DNA of 50,422 bases from Hyphomicrobiales bacterium. Lineage in GTDB: Bacteria; Pseudomonadota; Alphaproteobacteria; Rhizobiales; Methyloligellaceae. The stretch lies in NCBI GenBank assembly GCA_021775525.1, contig JAJFHQ010000087.1, forward strand, positions 1-50,422, in the 5' to 3' direction. The position numbers and the translations under genes were made by a program. The notes below the pieces were generated by a model. The model was not told the origin of the DNA. It searched no databases and saw only the letters and a program-made list of their open reading frames with translations. Of the stretch, positions 19,606 to 27,813 are shown in pieces. Each line of letters opens with the position of its first letter. Positions within the stretch are counted from its first letter, which is position 1.

Positions 19606-20682
19606 TCAGTACCCTTCGTCGATGAGCGGCAAGGCCGGGTTCCAACCGGCGAAATGTGGGGCCGGGGCCTGGGCGAGATAAGTTGCGTCCAGTTCCTTGT
19701 ATGAAGTGACACCAAGCATCCCAAGCGTGGCCTCGATCTCAGTCTCCAGCAACTCAAGCATCCGTACGATGCCATCTTCGCCGGCTGCCGCCGCCGCGAG
19801 GCCCTGCAGCCGCCCGATTCCCACGGCATCGGCCCCGAGCGCCATTGCTTTCACAATGTCTGTGCCGCGCATGAAGGCGCCGTCGACGATTGTCTGACAG
19901 CGCCCGTCCAGCGCTTCAACGATTTGAGGCAACACCGCCGTTGATCCCAGACCATGGTCGAGCTGCCGCCCGCCATGGTTTGATACGTAAACAATGTCTA
20001 TGCCGGCATCCGCGGCAATGAGAGCATCCTCGGACGTGGCGATGCCCTTGAGGATCAGCGGGCAATCGAACTTGGATCTCAAGCGTTCAATATCACCCCA
20101 TGAGAAACGTCTCTGGTGATCATGGATGACGGTGTGGCGCTGGGATGTCGGCTTGTGGCGTTTGGCCTTGTCGCGTTCGCGCCGCCCGTAATAGTCGAGG
20201 TCTACGGTGAAACAGATGGCCTCGTATCCCAGCCCGAGGGCCTGGGCGACGAGATCATCGATCCACTGCGCGTCACCCCTGACATAGATCTGGAAAATTT
20301 TCGGGTGGTCCGCAGCCTTGGCCACGTCTTCCAAACCCGGTGCACAGACTGAACTCAACATGTGCAGGCAGCCGAAACGGGCTGCGGCGCGGGTCGGTGC
20401 GGCACCGCCACCTTCGGCAAAATCCTGCATCGAGCCGATCGGCGCCAGGATGATCGGCAGGCGCAGCCTGTGACCAAGAAATTCGGTACCGCAATCCACC
20501 TTCAACACGTCCCGCAGGACGCGGGGCCGAAAACCCAGCGTATCCAGCGCCAGGCGGTTGCGCCTGTGGGTGGTCTCGGTCTCCGATGCTCCCATGAGAT
20601 AGTCCCAGTTGCCATGTGAAAGCTTTTCACGCGCCGGGGCCACGAATTCGTGCATCACTTCAAATGAGGTTTTCTTGGTCAT
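19606..20682 (-). CDS. FMN-dependent alpha-hydroxy-acid dehydrogenase (lactate/mandelate dehydrogenase family)
   Basis: A 358-residue TIM-barrel flavoenzyme that oxidises 2-hydroxy acids to 2-keto acids. Family landmarks are APIGSMQDFAEGG, FQIYVRGD, the GRRERD substrate loop, LILKGI with the FMN lysine, and VSNHGGRQLDH carrying the catalytic histidine, then VDGAFMRGTDIVKAMALGADAVGIGR. I place the start at the ATG at 20682; the frame is open 14 codons further but those residues do not fit the family. Substrate class (lactate, mandelate or other) is not determined. It heads the operon with the 62-residue protein and aldo/keto reductase. Confidence 0.9.
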   Translation of the reverse strand: MTKKTSFEVMHEFVAPAREKLSHGNWDYLMGASETETTHRRNRLALDTLGFRPRVLRDVLKVDCGTEFLGHRLRLPIILAPIGSMQDFAEGGGAAPTRAAARFGCLHMLSSVCAPGLEDVAKAADHPKIFQIYVRGDAQWIDDLVAQALGLGYEAICFTVDLDYYGRRERDKAKRHKPTSQRHTVIHDHQRRFSWGDIERLRSKFDCPLILKGIATSEDALIAADAGIDIVYVSNHGGRQLDHGLGSTAVLPQIVEALDGRCQTIVDGAFMRGTDIVKAMALGADAVGIGRLQGLAAAAAGEDGIVRMLELLETEIEATLGMLGVTSYKELDATYLAQAPAPHFAGWNPALPLIDEGY

Positions 20683-20743
20683 CTTTGCGGTTCCCCCCGG
20701 CCATACAGCAGTGGGCAGAGCCAATGCGAGGGCCAGACAAATT

Positions 20744-20770
20744 CAGGGGGCCGCGAAATGCGGCCCCCTG
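20744..20770 (-). terminator. Terminator-like hairpin after the Pro/Gly/Tyr repeat gene
   Basis: A perfect 11-bp GC-rich stem (20744-20754 with 20760-20770) around a 5-base loop, between the repeat-protein gene and the next leftward operon. On the minus strand it is followed by AATTTGTCT, only moderately T-rich, so termination is likely but could be incomplete. Confidence 0.75.
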
Positions 20771-20813
20771 GCAAAATAGTGCAAAACCCGGTCAGCGGAA
20801 ATGGCAATCAGCG

Positions 20814-21440
20814 TCAGTCGCAAATCCAGACGCCGAAGAGATTGATGCAATTCTTCTTCGACCCGCCTTTCCATTTCCTGCCTTTTCTCGGTTTGCAGTT
20901 GGGACCGACATGCTTATGCCAGCCATCACCTCTTCCTGCGTGGTAGTGACTTTCCCAGTTCCTGTGGCAGCTGTATGGGCCATAATTTTGCGGCGGCACA
21001 TAGCCAGGAGGATAGGCATAGCCGGGAGGTGGTGCGTAGCCTTGAGGCGGGTAATAACCGGGTGGGTAATATCCTTGAGGCGGAGAATATCCTTGAGGTG
21101 GTGAATATCCTTGAGGCGGAGAATATCCTTGAGGCGGGTAGTAACCCGACGGCGGACCATAGCCGGGCTGAGGGTTGTAACCAGGCGGATTTGCCGGCTT
21201 TGGCTGGCAGTTCTTTCCATGGCGGTGCCAGGCGTTGTACCCCCATTTAAAGACCATGTGAGCAGCCTTGTTCCTGTGGCATCCACTCACCTTGTGTATC
21301 AGGCTGGAGCCTTGTTGCGAAAGTTGTCCGAAACCGTGAGACCCGGCACCAGAAATCGGAGCGGTATTTGCAGGAACGGCAAACATGGCCATGCTGGCCA
21401 GGGCGAATGACCCGGCAAATACGCACTGAAGCAATTTCAT
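20814..21440 (-). CDS. Secreted Pro/Gly/Tyr-repeat protein with two Cys-His modules
   Basis: A 208-residue protein with a signal peptide (hydrophobic VFAGSFALASMAMFAVPA, likely cleaved after NTA). The mature part has three sections. Module 1 (54-78) begins CHRN and ends WHRHGKNC. A repeat linker (about 85-155) is built of PPQGYS-like units. Module 2 (158-182) begins CHRN and ends WHKHVGPNC. Both modules span exactly 24 residues from first to last cysteine and share CHRN, a following His and the WHxH pair, so they are a duplicated unit, perhaps disulfide-bonded or metal-binding. A basic tail ends CINLFGVWICD. I do not know its function; a surface or periplasmic role is inferred. It is monocistronic. 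Confidence 0.85.
   Translation of the reverse strand: MKLLQCVFAGSFALASMAMFAVPANTAPISGAGSHGFGQLSQQGSSLIHKVSGCHRNKAAHMVFKWGYNAWHRHGKNCQPKPANPPGYNPQPGYGPPSGYYPPQGYSPPQGYSPPQGYSPPQGYYPPGYYPPQGYAPPPGYAYPPGYVPPQNYGPYSCHRNWESHYHAGRGDGWHKHVGPNCKPRKGRKWKGGSKKNCINLFGVWICD
21068..21139. repeat. 18-bp tandem repeat, four copies, within the repeat protein gene
   Basis: The core AATATCCTTGAGG recurs at 21068, 21086, 21104 and 21122, an exact 18-base period with few changes; a weaker copy precedes it near 21040. Each unit encodes PPQGYS on the minus strand. Such near-identical coding repeats can expand or contract by slippage. Confidence 0.88.
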
Positions 21441-21598
21441 CTAACCCTCCCGTGGTGGATGCGCTTATGGATAAACGGAACGGACTTTCCTGATCCGTCG
21501 ATACTCCCATGGCCGGCGCAAACCATATGCTGCATGGAAATTGGGGCTGAATTGGACAAATTCAAGGTAAGAACCCGCCCTGAACGACACCTACTGCG

Positions 21599-22432
21599 CT
21601 ATGCATCGCAAACTTCGGCCATTGGCTGGCCGGTGTGGATGGAGAGGTCGGTGATGGTGGGGGTCTTGCCAGTGAGCGGATTGGCCGGATCCCAGGCCAC
21701 GTTGACGCTTTGGAAGCGGCAGGCGCGCGCGTCGTAAATCATCAGCCGTCCGGCGAGGCTGTCCCCCACTCCGGTGATCTCCTTGATGATTTCAAGCGCC
21801 TGCAGCGTGCCCATGACACCGGCCACCGCACCCAGGATTCCAACCTCTGAGCAATTGGCAACCGTTCCGGGTGGAGGGGCGTCGGGGAAGATGCAGCGGT
21901 AATTGGGATAGGGCGTACCATCCGGGCTCTTGTCGAACGCGCGGAAAGTAGTGAGGTAGCCGTCAAACGGACCGAGAGCCGCAAACACCAGCGGTTTCCT
22001 GGCCAGATAACAGGCATCATTGGCAAGGTAGCGCGTGGCGAAATTGTCCGATCCGTCGGCCACGATGTCATAGTGAGAAATGATCTCAAGGGCGTTCTCA
22101 GAGGTCAGGCGCTCGCTGTGAAGCTCCGTCTCCACATGGGGGTTCAGACGCTTGATTGCCTCGGCCGCACTTTCGGTTTTCAGCACGCCCACATGAGCCG
22201 TGTCGTGGATGACCTGCCGCTGGAGGTTGTCCAGGGATACGATATCATCATCGATAATGCCGAGGGTGCCGACGCCGGCCGCCGCGAGGTACATGAGCAC
22301 CGGCGAGCCTAGCCCACCAGCACCGATGACCAGGACCTTGGCATCTTTGAGCTTCTGCTGACCCTGTCCGCCAACCTCGTGCAGCACGAGATGGCGCTTG
22401 TAACGGTCGATTTCTTCAGGCGTCAGTTTCAT
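21599..22432 (-). CDS. MoeB/ThiF/HesA-family E1-like adenylyltransferase
   Basis: A 277-residue E1-like enzyme that would adenylate the C-terminal glycine of a sulfur-carrier protein such as MoaD or ThiS. The ATP site is VIGAGGLGSPVLMYLA; LQRQVIH, DGSDNFATRYLAND and the catalytic-cysteine region ANCSEVGILG are in place. The usual zinc cysteines are largely missing: where many homologues have CYRC this has NYRC, and where they have a C-terminal CPxC this has NPLT. No rhodanese domain is fused. It is last in the ubiE-ubiB-coaBC-dut operon. MoeB and ThiF roles cannot be separated here, so I give no symbol. Confidence 0.88.
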   Translation of the reverse strand: MKLTPEEIDRYKRHLVLHEVGGQGQQKLKDAKVLVIGAGGLGSPVLMYLAAAGVGTLGIIDDDIVSLDNLQRQVIHDTAHVGVLKTESAAEAIKRLNPHVETELHSERLTSENALEIISHYDIVADGSDNFATRYLANDACYLARKPLVFAALGPFDGYLTTFRAFDKSPDGTPYPNYRCIFPDAPPPGTVANCSEVGILGAVAGVMGTLQALEIIKEITGVGDSLAGRLMIYDARACRFQSVNVAWDPANPLTGKTPTITDLSIHTGQPMAEVCDA

Positions 22433-22477
22433 GGGTGAGTTTTAGCGCAATGACGCGGTTCTAACCAGTGCAGTGGG

Positions 22478-22939
22478 TCAGCCGGTGCCGGTGGATCCGA
22501 AGCCGCCGCTCCCTCGTTCACTCGCCGAAAGCTCTTTCGCCTCAACCAGTGTGGCATGAGAGACCGGCTGGATGACGAGCTGAGCAATACGCATGCCACG
22601 CTCAATCCGGAAGGGTTCATCGCCCAGATTGATCAGCAACACTTTTACCTCGCCCCGGTAATCCGCATCGATTGTGCCGGGTGCATTGAGCACCGTGACG
22701 CCATGCTTGAAAGCCAGTCCCGAACGCGGGCGCACCTGGGCTTCATGTCCTTCCGGCAGTTCCATCGAGAAGCCCGTTGGGATGAGTGTGCGGGCACCCG
22801 GAGCCAATGTCTCGGGCGTATCCCCGGGCACCGCCGCCGCGAGGTCCATCCCCGCCGCCTGTTCACTTTCATAAGACGGCAAGGGGAGGTCCTGCCCGTG
22901 TTCCAGGCGGTTCATCGATACGCGAATGGAGCGTGGCAT
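22478..22939 (-). CDS. dut: Deoxyuridine 5'-triphosphate nucleotidohydrolase (dUTPase)
   Basis: A 153-residue trimeric dUTPase that hydrolyses dUTP to dUMP, keeping uracil out of DNA and feeding dTMP synthesis. All five family motifs are present in order: [41 protein letters not shown] and the C-terminal [10 protein letters not shown]. It begins two bases after the coaBC stop, so translation is probably coupled. coaBC-dut adjacency is common in bacteria. Confidence 0.97.
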   Translation of the reverse strand: MPRSIRVSMNRLEHGQDLPLPSYESEQAAGMDLAAAVPGDTPETLAPGARTLIPTGFSMELPEGHEAQVRPRSGLAFKHGVTVLNAPGTIDADYRGEVKVLLINLGDEPFRIERGMRIAQLVIQPVSHATLVEAKELSASERGSGGFGSTGTG

Positions 22940-22941
22940 GA

Positions 22942-24381
22942 TCAGGCTGAAGCCTTTGCGGGTGAAAAGGCGCTGGCCACTCTTTCAATCAGCATTTCCG
23001 CTACCTGCTCCTTGGTCATTTCCGGCCAGTCCTCGATGTCCTGTTCCATCACCAGGTGGACGGCGTTTTTTTCACCCCCCATCACGCCCCTCTCATGGGC
23101 CACGTCATTGGCAACAATCCAGTCGCAACCCTTGGCCCGGCGCTTGGCCTTCGCATTTTCCACAACATTTTGCGTTTCAGCCGCAAAGCCTACTACGAGC
23201 GGAGGGCGCTTGTGGCCGCGTGAAACCAGTTTCAGGATATCCGGGTTTTGCACTAAATCCAGTGTCATCTCGGTTGCCCCGGGTTTTTTCTTGAGTTTCT
23301 GATCCGCCAGTTGCGCCATGCGCCAATCGGCTACGGCGGCTGCAAAGATGGCGATGTCGGCAGGGAGCGCGCCTTCAACCGCCTTGAGCATCTCGGCAGC
23401 GGCCTCCACGTGTATGACATCTACGCCTGCAGGGTCTGCAATCCCGACCGGTCCCGTCACCAGCGTGACCCTTGCGCCTGCCCGCGCGGCTGCTGCGGCT
23501 ATGGCGTGCCCCTGCTTGCCTGATGAGCGGTTGGCGATATAGCGCACCGGGTCAATCGGCTCATGCGTCGGCCCGGAGGTGACGATGACGTGCTGGCCCT
23601 CAAGCGGTTTTGCGCCTGCCTTTCCCAGCACGTTTTCGAGTGCGTTGAGGATTTCCGGCACCTCGGCCATGCGCCCGACACCGCTCTCGCCCGCCTCCGC
23701 CATCTCCCCTTCATTGGGGCCGATGACGGATATGCCATCAGCCTTGAGTTGCGCCACGTTGCGCCGGGTCGAAGGGTGCGACCACATATGCGGGTTCATG
23801 GCGGGCGCCAAAAGTACCGGTGTGCTTGTTGCAAGCAACACGGCGGTCGCCAGGTCATCCGCGTGGCCGTTCGCCATTTTCGCCATGAGGTCTGCCGTCG
23901 CGGGTGCGACGATGATCAGATCGCTCTCGCGCGCCAGCCGGATATGGCCGACATCGAACTCGGTTCTGGCATCAAACAGGTCAGTGTGGGGGGCGGCCCC
24001 CGTGAGCGCACCGACGGACAAGGGCGTCACGAATTCTTCAGCAGCGCGGGTGAGGATGACGTGCAAAGTGCAATTACGCTCCTTCAGTCGCCGGATGAGA
24101 TCGAGCGATTTATAGGCAGCAATTCCGCCAGATATGATGAGCAGAACGCGCGCACTATCAAGGCCGCCGCCGGGGATGGATGCGCTGTCAGGCCCGAGAT
24201 CAAGAAAATCATTCGCCGTCACCGCGCCGCCGGTGGCCTCCGCAATCTTGCCCGCCATCTCCATCGAGGGCAGGGCATGGCCGTTCTTCAGGCGTGAGAT
24301 TGTGGCTTCGGTGGTATTAATCTCTGCCGCAAGCTCTCGGGCTGAAATCCCACCAGTCTTGAGCCATAAAGAAAGTTTCAT
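22942..24381 (-). CDS. coaBC: HTH–CoaC–CoaB fusion: XRE-type DNA-binding domain joined to bifunctional phosphopantothenoylcysteine synthetase/decarboxylase
   Basis: A 479-residue protein, about 75 longer than usual CoaBC. Residues 1-58 are a Cro/CI-type helix-turn-helix ([20 protein letters not shown], ending GGAVTANDF). A Gly/Pro/Ser linker (60-73) leads to CoaC, the FMN decarboxylase (about 76-250: SGGIAAYK, His146, APAMNPHMW), then CoaB, the CTP-dependent ligase (about 262-470: [38 protein letters not shown]). Together the catalytic domains turn 4'-phosphopantothenate, cysteine and CTP into 4'-phosphopantetheine. The CoaC clamp motif, usually ACGE followed by GRM, reads [11 protein letters not shown], so the usual cysteine is Ala230. 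No in-frame ATG, GTG or TTG lies at the domain junction, so the fusion is real in this sequence. It lies 24 bases after ubiB with no clear ribosome binding site. Confidence 0.92.
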   Translation of the reverse strand: MKLSLWLKTGGISARELAAEINTTEATISRLKNGHALPSMEMAGKIAEATGGAVTANDFLDLGPDSASIPGGGLDSARVLLIISGGIAAYKSLDLIRRLKERNCTLHVILTRAAEEFVTPLSVGALTGAAPHTDLFDARTEFDVGHIRLARESDLIIVAPATADLMAKMANGHADDLATAVLLATSTPVLLAPAMNPHMWSHPSTRRNVAQLKADGISVIGPNEGEMAEAGESGVGRMAEVPEILNALENVLGKAGAKPLEGQHVIVTSGPTHEPIDPVRYIANRSSGKQGHAIAAAAARAGARVTLVTGPVGIADPAGVDVIHVEAAAEMLKAVEGALPADIAIFAAAVADWRMAQLADQKLKKKPGATEMTLDLVQNPDILKLVSRGHKRPPLVVGFAAETQNVVENAKAKRRAKGCDWIVANDVAHERGVMGGEKNAVHLVMEQDIEDWPEMTKEQVAEMLIERVASAFSPAKASA

Positions 24382-24389
24382 GCGATAAT

Positions 24390-24406
24390 ATTACATGAAA
24401 TGTAAT
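24390..24406. promoter_or_regulatory. 7-3-7 palindrome immediately upstream of the HTH-CoaBC start codon
   Basis: ATTACAT-GAA-ATGTAAT is a perfect inverted repeat occupying most of the 24-base gap between the ubiB stop (24406) and the coaBC ATG (24381). Its size and position fit an operator for a small dimeric HTH protein, possibly the HTH at the start of CoaBC itself. In RNA it could also fold into a hairpin close to the start codon. Function is inferred. Confidence 0.5.
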
Positions 24407-25986
24407 TAAAACACCATACTTGCCGCAATCGCCGCCAACGACAAGGCTCCAATCCACAGCGCCCAGCGTCCGCCGCGATCGCGTTTGGCCTGTTCGTCCG
24501 CCAGCCGGTCAATGCTGGTCTGGTCGAGCCTTATGCCGTCATGGGCCATGTCGGCAAACGCTTCCGCAGCCATCTCGGCCTGTCCCAGAAGCTTGGGGAT
24601 TTCGCCAACGAAATGGCCGACCTGTCCCGCTCCTTCAGCCGCGTCCTGGAGCTTGCCCTCGACGCCGAGGTTTTTCTCCATCCACTCTTTCACCACCGGC
24701 TCGGACGAGGTCCACATATTGAGTTGCGGGTCGAGGTTTCGCGCTACACCCTCGACCACCACCATGGTCTTTTGCAGCATCAGGAGTTGCGGCTGGGTCT
24801 CCATGTCGAAGACGTCTGTATATTGCAGCAGTTGGCCGAGCAGCTGCGCCATGGATATTTCTTCCGCCGTCCTGTCCATCAACGGCTCGCCAATGGCCCT
24901 GAGAGCTTGCGCGAACATGGCCACCGATTGGGTGCGCGGAATGTAGCCGGCCTCGAAATGCACTTCCGACACGCGGGTGTAATCGCGATTGATGAAGCCG
25001 TGCAGGATCTCCGCGAGAAAACGCCGCTCGCGCGGTTTCAGCCGCCCCATGATGCCAAAGTCGACGGCGACAACGCGGCCCTCCTTGTCAACGAACAAGT
25101 TGCCGGGGTGCATGTCGGCATGGAAAAAGCCATCGCGCATGGCGTGGCGCAGGAAGGATTGCATCAGGCTGGTACCGAGCATTTTAAGATCATGGCCAGC
25201 GGTTTTGAGCGCCTTATGGTCTGACAACGGGATGCCATCGATCCATTCCAGTGTCAGAACCCGGCGCGCATTGCGTGTCCAGTCGATACCGGGGACGCGG
25301 AAGTCAGGATCTTCTGCGGTGTTTTCGGCCATCTCGGAAATGGCGGCGGCTTCCATGCGCAAATCCATCTCGACCGCGACCGATTTGGCCAGTGTATCAA
25401 CCACGGCATAGGGGCGCAGGCGCCGCGTTGGCGGATGCAGGCGCTCGATCAGGCGCGCGGCGAAATAATAGCTCTCGAGATCCTTGTTAAAGCGGCTCTC
25501 GACATTCGGCCTGAGGACTTTCACGGCAACGCTCTTGAGGCTGCCGTCTTTCTCGCGAATGCTCGCCTTATGCACCTGTGCGATCGAGGCTGCGGCCACC
25601 GGCTCGCTGAAGTCCTCATAGAGCGTTTCAACCGGCTCACCGAGAGCGTCCCTTATCGCGCGCTTGGCATCGCTCATGGGAAAGGGGGGCAGCTTGTCCT
25701 GGAGTTGTGCCAGGTCGCTGGCAATCTCCCGGCCAACAACATCGTCCCGGGTGGCGAGAAACTGGCCTAGTTTTATGTAGCTCGGTCCCAGTGCTGTGAG
25801 AGCGGCGGAAAGTTTCTGCTCATTACCAGCCGCTTTCGCACGCCTGCGTAAGGGGGCGGTCAGGCGTGCAAATATCTGTACTGCTTCGGGCAGGTTGGCA
25901 TCTTCAGGCACGACCCGCGCGCCATGACGCAACACCGTGAATCCCGCCCGGGCCAAACGGGCCATATTGAGGATTGCTCTGAACAT
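24406..25986 (-). CDS. ubiB: UbiB, ABC1/ADCK-family protein needed for ubiquinone biosynthesis
   Basis: A 526-residue member of the atypical kinase/ATPase family required for ubiquinone accumulation, thought to help extract lipid intermediates from the membrane. Landmarks: KLGQ at 72-75 within YIKLGQFLATRDD, the Ala-rich nucleotide loop AAASIAQVHKA (131-141), HADMHPGNLFVD with the metal-binding Asn, and AVDFGIMGRL (DFG-like). A hydrophobic C-terminal anchor ends the protein (WALWIGALSLAAIAASMVF). It starts four bases after the ubiE stop, so the two are one transcript. Confidence 0.95.
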   Translation of the reverse strand: MFRAILNMARLARAGFTVLRHGARVVPEDANLPEAVQIFARLTAPLRRRAKAAGNEQKLSAALTALGPSYIKLGQFLATRDDVVGREIASDLAQLQDKLPPFPMSDAKRAIRDALGEPVETLYEDFSEPVAAASIAQVHKASIREKDGSLKSVAVKVLRPNVESRFNKDLESYYFAARLIERLHPPTRRLRPYAVVDTLAKSVAVEMDLRMEAAAISEMAENTAEDPDFRVPGIDWTRNARRVLTLEWIDGIPLSDHKALKTAGHDLKMLGTSLMQSFLRHAMRDGFFHADMHPGNLFVDKEGRVVAVDFGIMGRLKPRERRFLAEILHGFINRDYTRVSEVHFEAGYIPRTQSVAMFAQALRAIGEPLMDRTAEEISMAQLLGQLLQYTDVFDMETQPQLLMLQKTMVVVEGVARNLDPQLNMWTSSEPVVKEWMEKNLGVEGKLQDAAEGAGQVGHFVGEIPKLLGQAEMAAEAFADMAHDGIRLDQTSIDRLADEQAKRDRGGRWALWIGALSLAAIAASMVF

Positions 25987-25990
25987 GCGT

Positions 25991-26770
25991 TTATAGTTTC
26001 CATCCGGAATGGAGCGCGGCTATGCCGCCTGTAAGATTGCGGTAGCGCACCTGCTCAAAGCCCGCATCCCCTACCATTGTGGCGAAGGCATCCTGGTCGG
26101 GAAATTTGCGGATGCTTTCGACCAGATATTGATAAGAGTCCCTGTCGCCTGCGACCATGCCGCCAAGAGCTGGAATAGCCTTGCTGGAATAGTGTTCATA
26201 CAGGCTGTCCAGCAGCGGCACATCCACGTGGGAGAATTCCAGGCACAAGAATCGTCCGCCAGGTTTGAGAATGCGGTAAGCCTCCTCAAGAGCGCGGTCG
26301 ATGCGCGTTACATTGCGAATGCCAAACGCGATTGTGTAGGCATCGGCGCACTTGAACGGCAGCGGCAGGTCTTGCGCATTGCCAAGGACAATCCTCAACT
26401 GCTCGGCGGACAGTCCGGAAAAGCGTTCCTTTGCCACACCCAGCATTTCAGCTGAAATATCGCACAAGGTGCAACTCGCACCCGGACCGGATTTTTTCAG
26501 GAAACGTTGCGTGATATCGCCAGTGCCACCCGCCACGTCCACAAGGTGAAATTCGTTCGCTGCTTTTGGAGGGTTGAGCCAAGTGATCATGTCGTCTTTC
26601 CACAGCCTGTGAAGTCCCCCCGACATGAGGTCGTTCATCAGGTCATAGCGCGATGCGACGCGGGAAAATACCTGGTTTACCAGCCCCTGTCGTTCACCCT
26701 TGGCAACGGGCCTGAAGCCAAATTGCTCGCCCTTACCGCCTGTAGTATTTTGAGTTGTTCTGTCCGGCAT
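25991..26770 (-). CDS. ubiE: UbiE, demethylmenaquinone/2-methoxy-6-polyprenyl-1,4-benzoquinol C-methyltransferase
   Basis: A 259-residue SAM-dependent methyltransferase of quinone biosynthesis. Motifs: [26 protein letters not shown] near 30, SAM site [36 protein letters not shown], and [12 protein letters not shown]. It is the first gene of the leftward operon and is divergent from fpg, with only 90 bases between starts. The ubiE-ubiB pair facing mutM is a conserved alphaproteobacterial arrangement near dnaA. Confidence 0.97.
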   Translation of the reverse strand: MPDRTTQNTTGGKGEQFGFRPVAKGERQGLVNQVFSRVASRYDLMNDLMSGGLHRLWKDDMITWLNPPKAANEFHLVDVAGGTGDITQRFLKKSGPGASCTLCDISAEMLGVAKERFSGLSAEQLRIVLGNAQDLPLPFKCADAYTIAFGIRNVTRIDRALEEAYRILKPGGRFLCLEFSHVDVPLLDSLYEHYSSKAIPALGGMVAGDRDSYQYLVESIRKFPDQDAFATMVGDAGFEQVRYRNLTGGIAALHSGWKL

Positions 26771-26860
26771 GGTCCGACAATAGCGCAGGCCCGGTTTCCG
26801 CGCTATGGTCGCGCCGCGCAGTCTTAACGCGCTTCAACCATCCTGTTCCAGTCAAAGACC

Positions 26861-27745
26861 ATGCCCGAACTTCCCGAAGTTGAAACCGTGCGCCGGGGGC
26901 TGGAGCCCGTCCTCGTGGATGCGCACTTTGAGCGCGTCGAACAGCGCCGCGCCAATTTGCGGTTCGAATTCCCCGAGAGCTTCGTAGAACGTTTGTCCGG
27001 TCAGCGCATGCTCTCGCTGGAGCGCCGTGCGAAATATCTGCTTGGGTTTTTGGAATCAGGTGAAGTGCTTATCATGCATCTAGGCATGAGCGGGCGCTTT
27101 ACGATTTCACGGGCTGGTGCCAATGCGCGGAAGCCCGGCGAGTTTTTGAACGAGGCAGGGAAGACAAGCCGCCACGACCACGTGGTGTTCTCCATGAGCA
27201 ATGGCGCCACCGTCACATATAATGACGCACGCCGCTTTGGCTTCATGATGCTGGCGCAAGCCGATGCTCTTGGGGACCACAAGCTCATCAGGAACCTGGG
27301 CGTTGAGCCTCTGGGAGAGGATTTATCTCCGCCATATCTCGCCGAACGCTGCGCGGGCAAGAAAACCAGCCTCAAGGCCGCACTGCTCGATCAGCGCATC
27401 GTTGCCGGTCTTGGCAATATATATGTGTGCGAGGCGCTCTACCGCGCGGGACTCTCTCCCAAGTGCGCCGCCGGCGTACTCGCGCGGGCCTCAGGTGCGC
27501 CCTCTCAGCGTGCCGCGAAATTGGTGCCCGAGATCAAGGCCGTGCTTGAAGATGCCATTGAAGCGGGCGGGTCCAGTTTGCGCGATTACCACGCACCTGA
27601 AGGAGACCTGGGATACTTCCAGCATTCGTTTGCGGTCTATGGCCGGGAGGGGCTAGAGTGCGCCCGCGCGGGCTGCGGGGGGACCATCCGACGCATTGTT
27701 CAAGGGGGACGATCCACCTTCTACTGCCCCCGGTGCCAGCACTAG
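26861..27745 (+). CDS. mutM: Formamidopyrimidine-DNA glycosylase (Fpg/MutM)
   Basis: A 294-residue bifunctional DNA glycosylase/AP lyase that removes 8-oxoguanine and formamidopyrimidines. It begins [14 protein letters not shown], where Pro2 is the Schiff-base nucleophile and Glu3 the acid. [18 protein letters not shown] belongs to the helix-two-turn-helix. The C-terminal zinc finger runs from ECARAGCGG to [12 protein letters not shown]; its first cysteine pair is CX4C rather than CX2C, a spacing I associate with alphaproteobacterial Fpg. It is divergent from ubiE. Confidence 0.97.
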   Translation: MPELPEVETVRRGLEPVLVDAHFERVEQRRANLRFEFPESFVERLSGQRMLSLERRAKYLLGFLESGEVLIMHLGMSGRFTISRAGANARKPGEFLNEAGKTSRHDHVVFSMSNGATVTYNDARRFGFMMLAQADALGDHKLIRNLGVEPLGEDLSPPYLAERCAGKKTSLKAALLDQRIVAGLGNIYVCEALYRAGLSPKCAAGVLARASGAPSQRAAKLVPEIKAVLEDAIEAGGSSLRDYHAPEGDLGYFQHSFAVYGREGLECARAGCGGTIRRIVQGGRSTFYCPRCQH

Positions 27746-27813
27746 GGCCAGGTTCCGAAGTCTATTTGCCATTCAGGAATTTTGTGACCACGACGTATAA
27801 TGCAGGAGCTCAC

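Noticed and set aside
19395..19829. Long version (144 codons) of the small gene
   Set aside because: Its first 80 codons overlap the FMN-dependent dehydrogenase out of frame; the GTG with AAGGAG at 19583 explains the real gene.
21068..21139. CRISPR-like array
   Set aside because: The 18-bp repeats are contiguous with no spacers and lie in frame in a protein gene.
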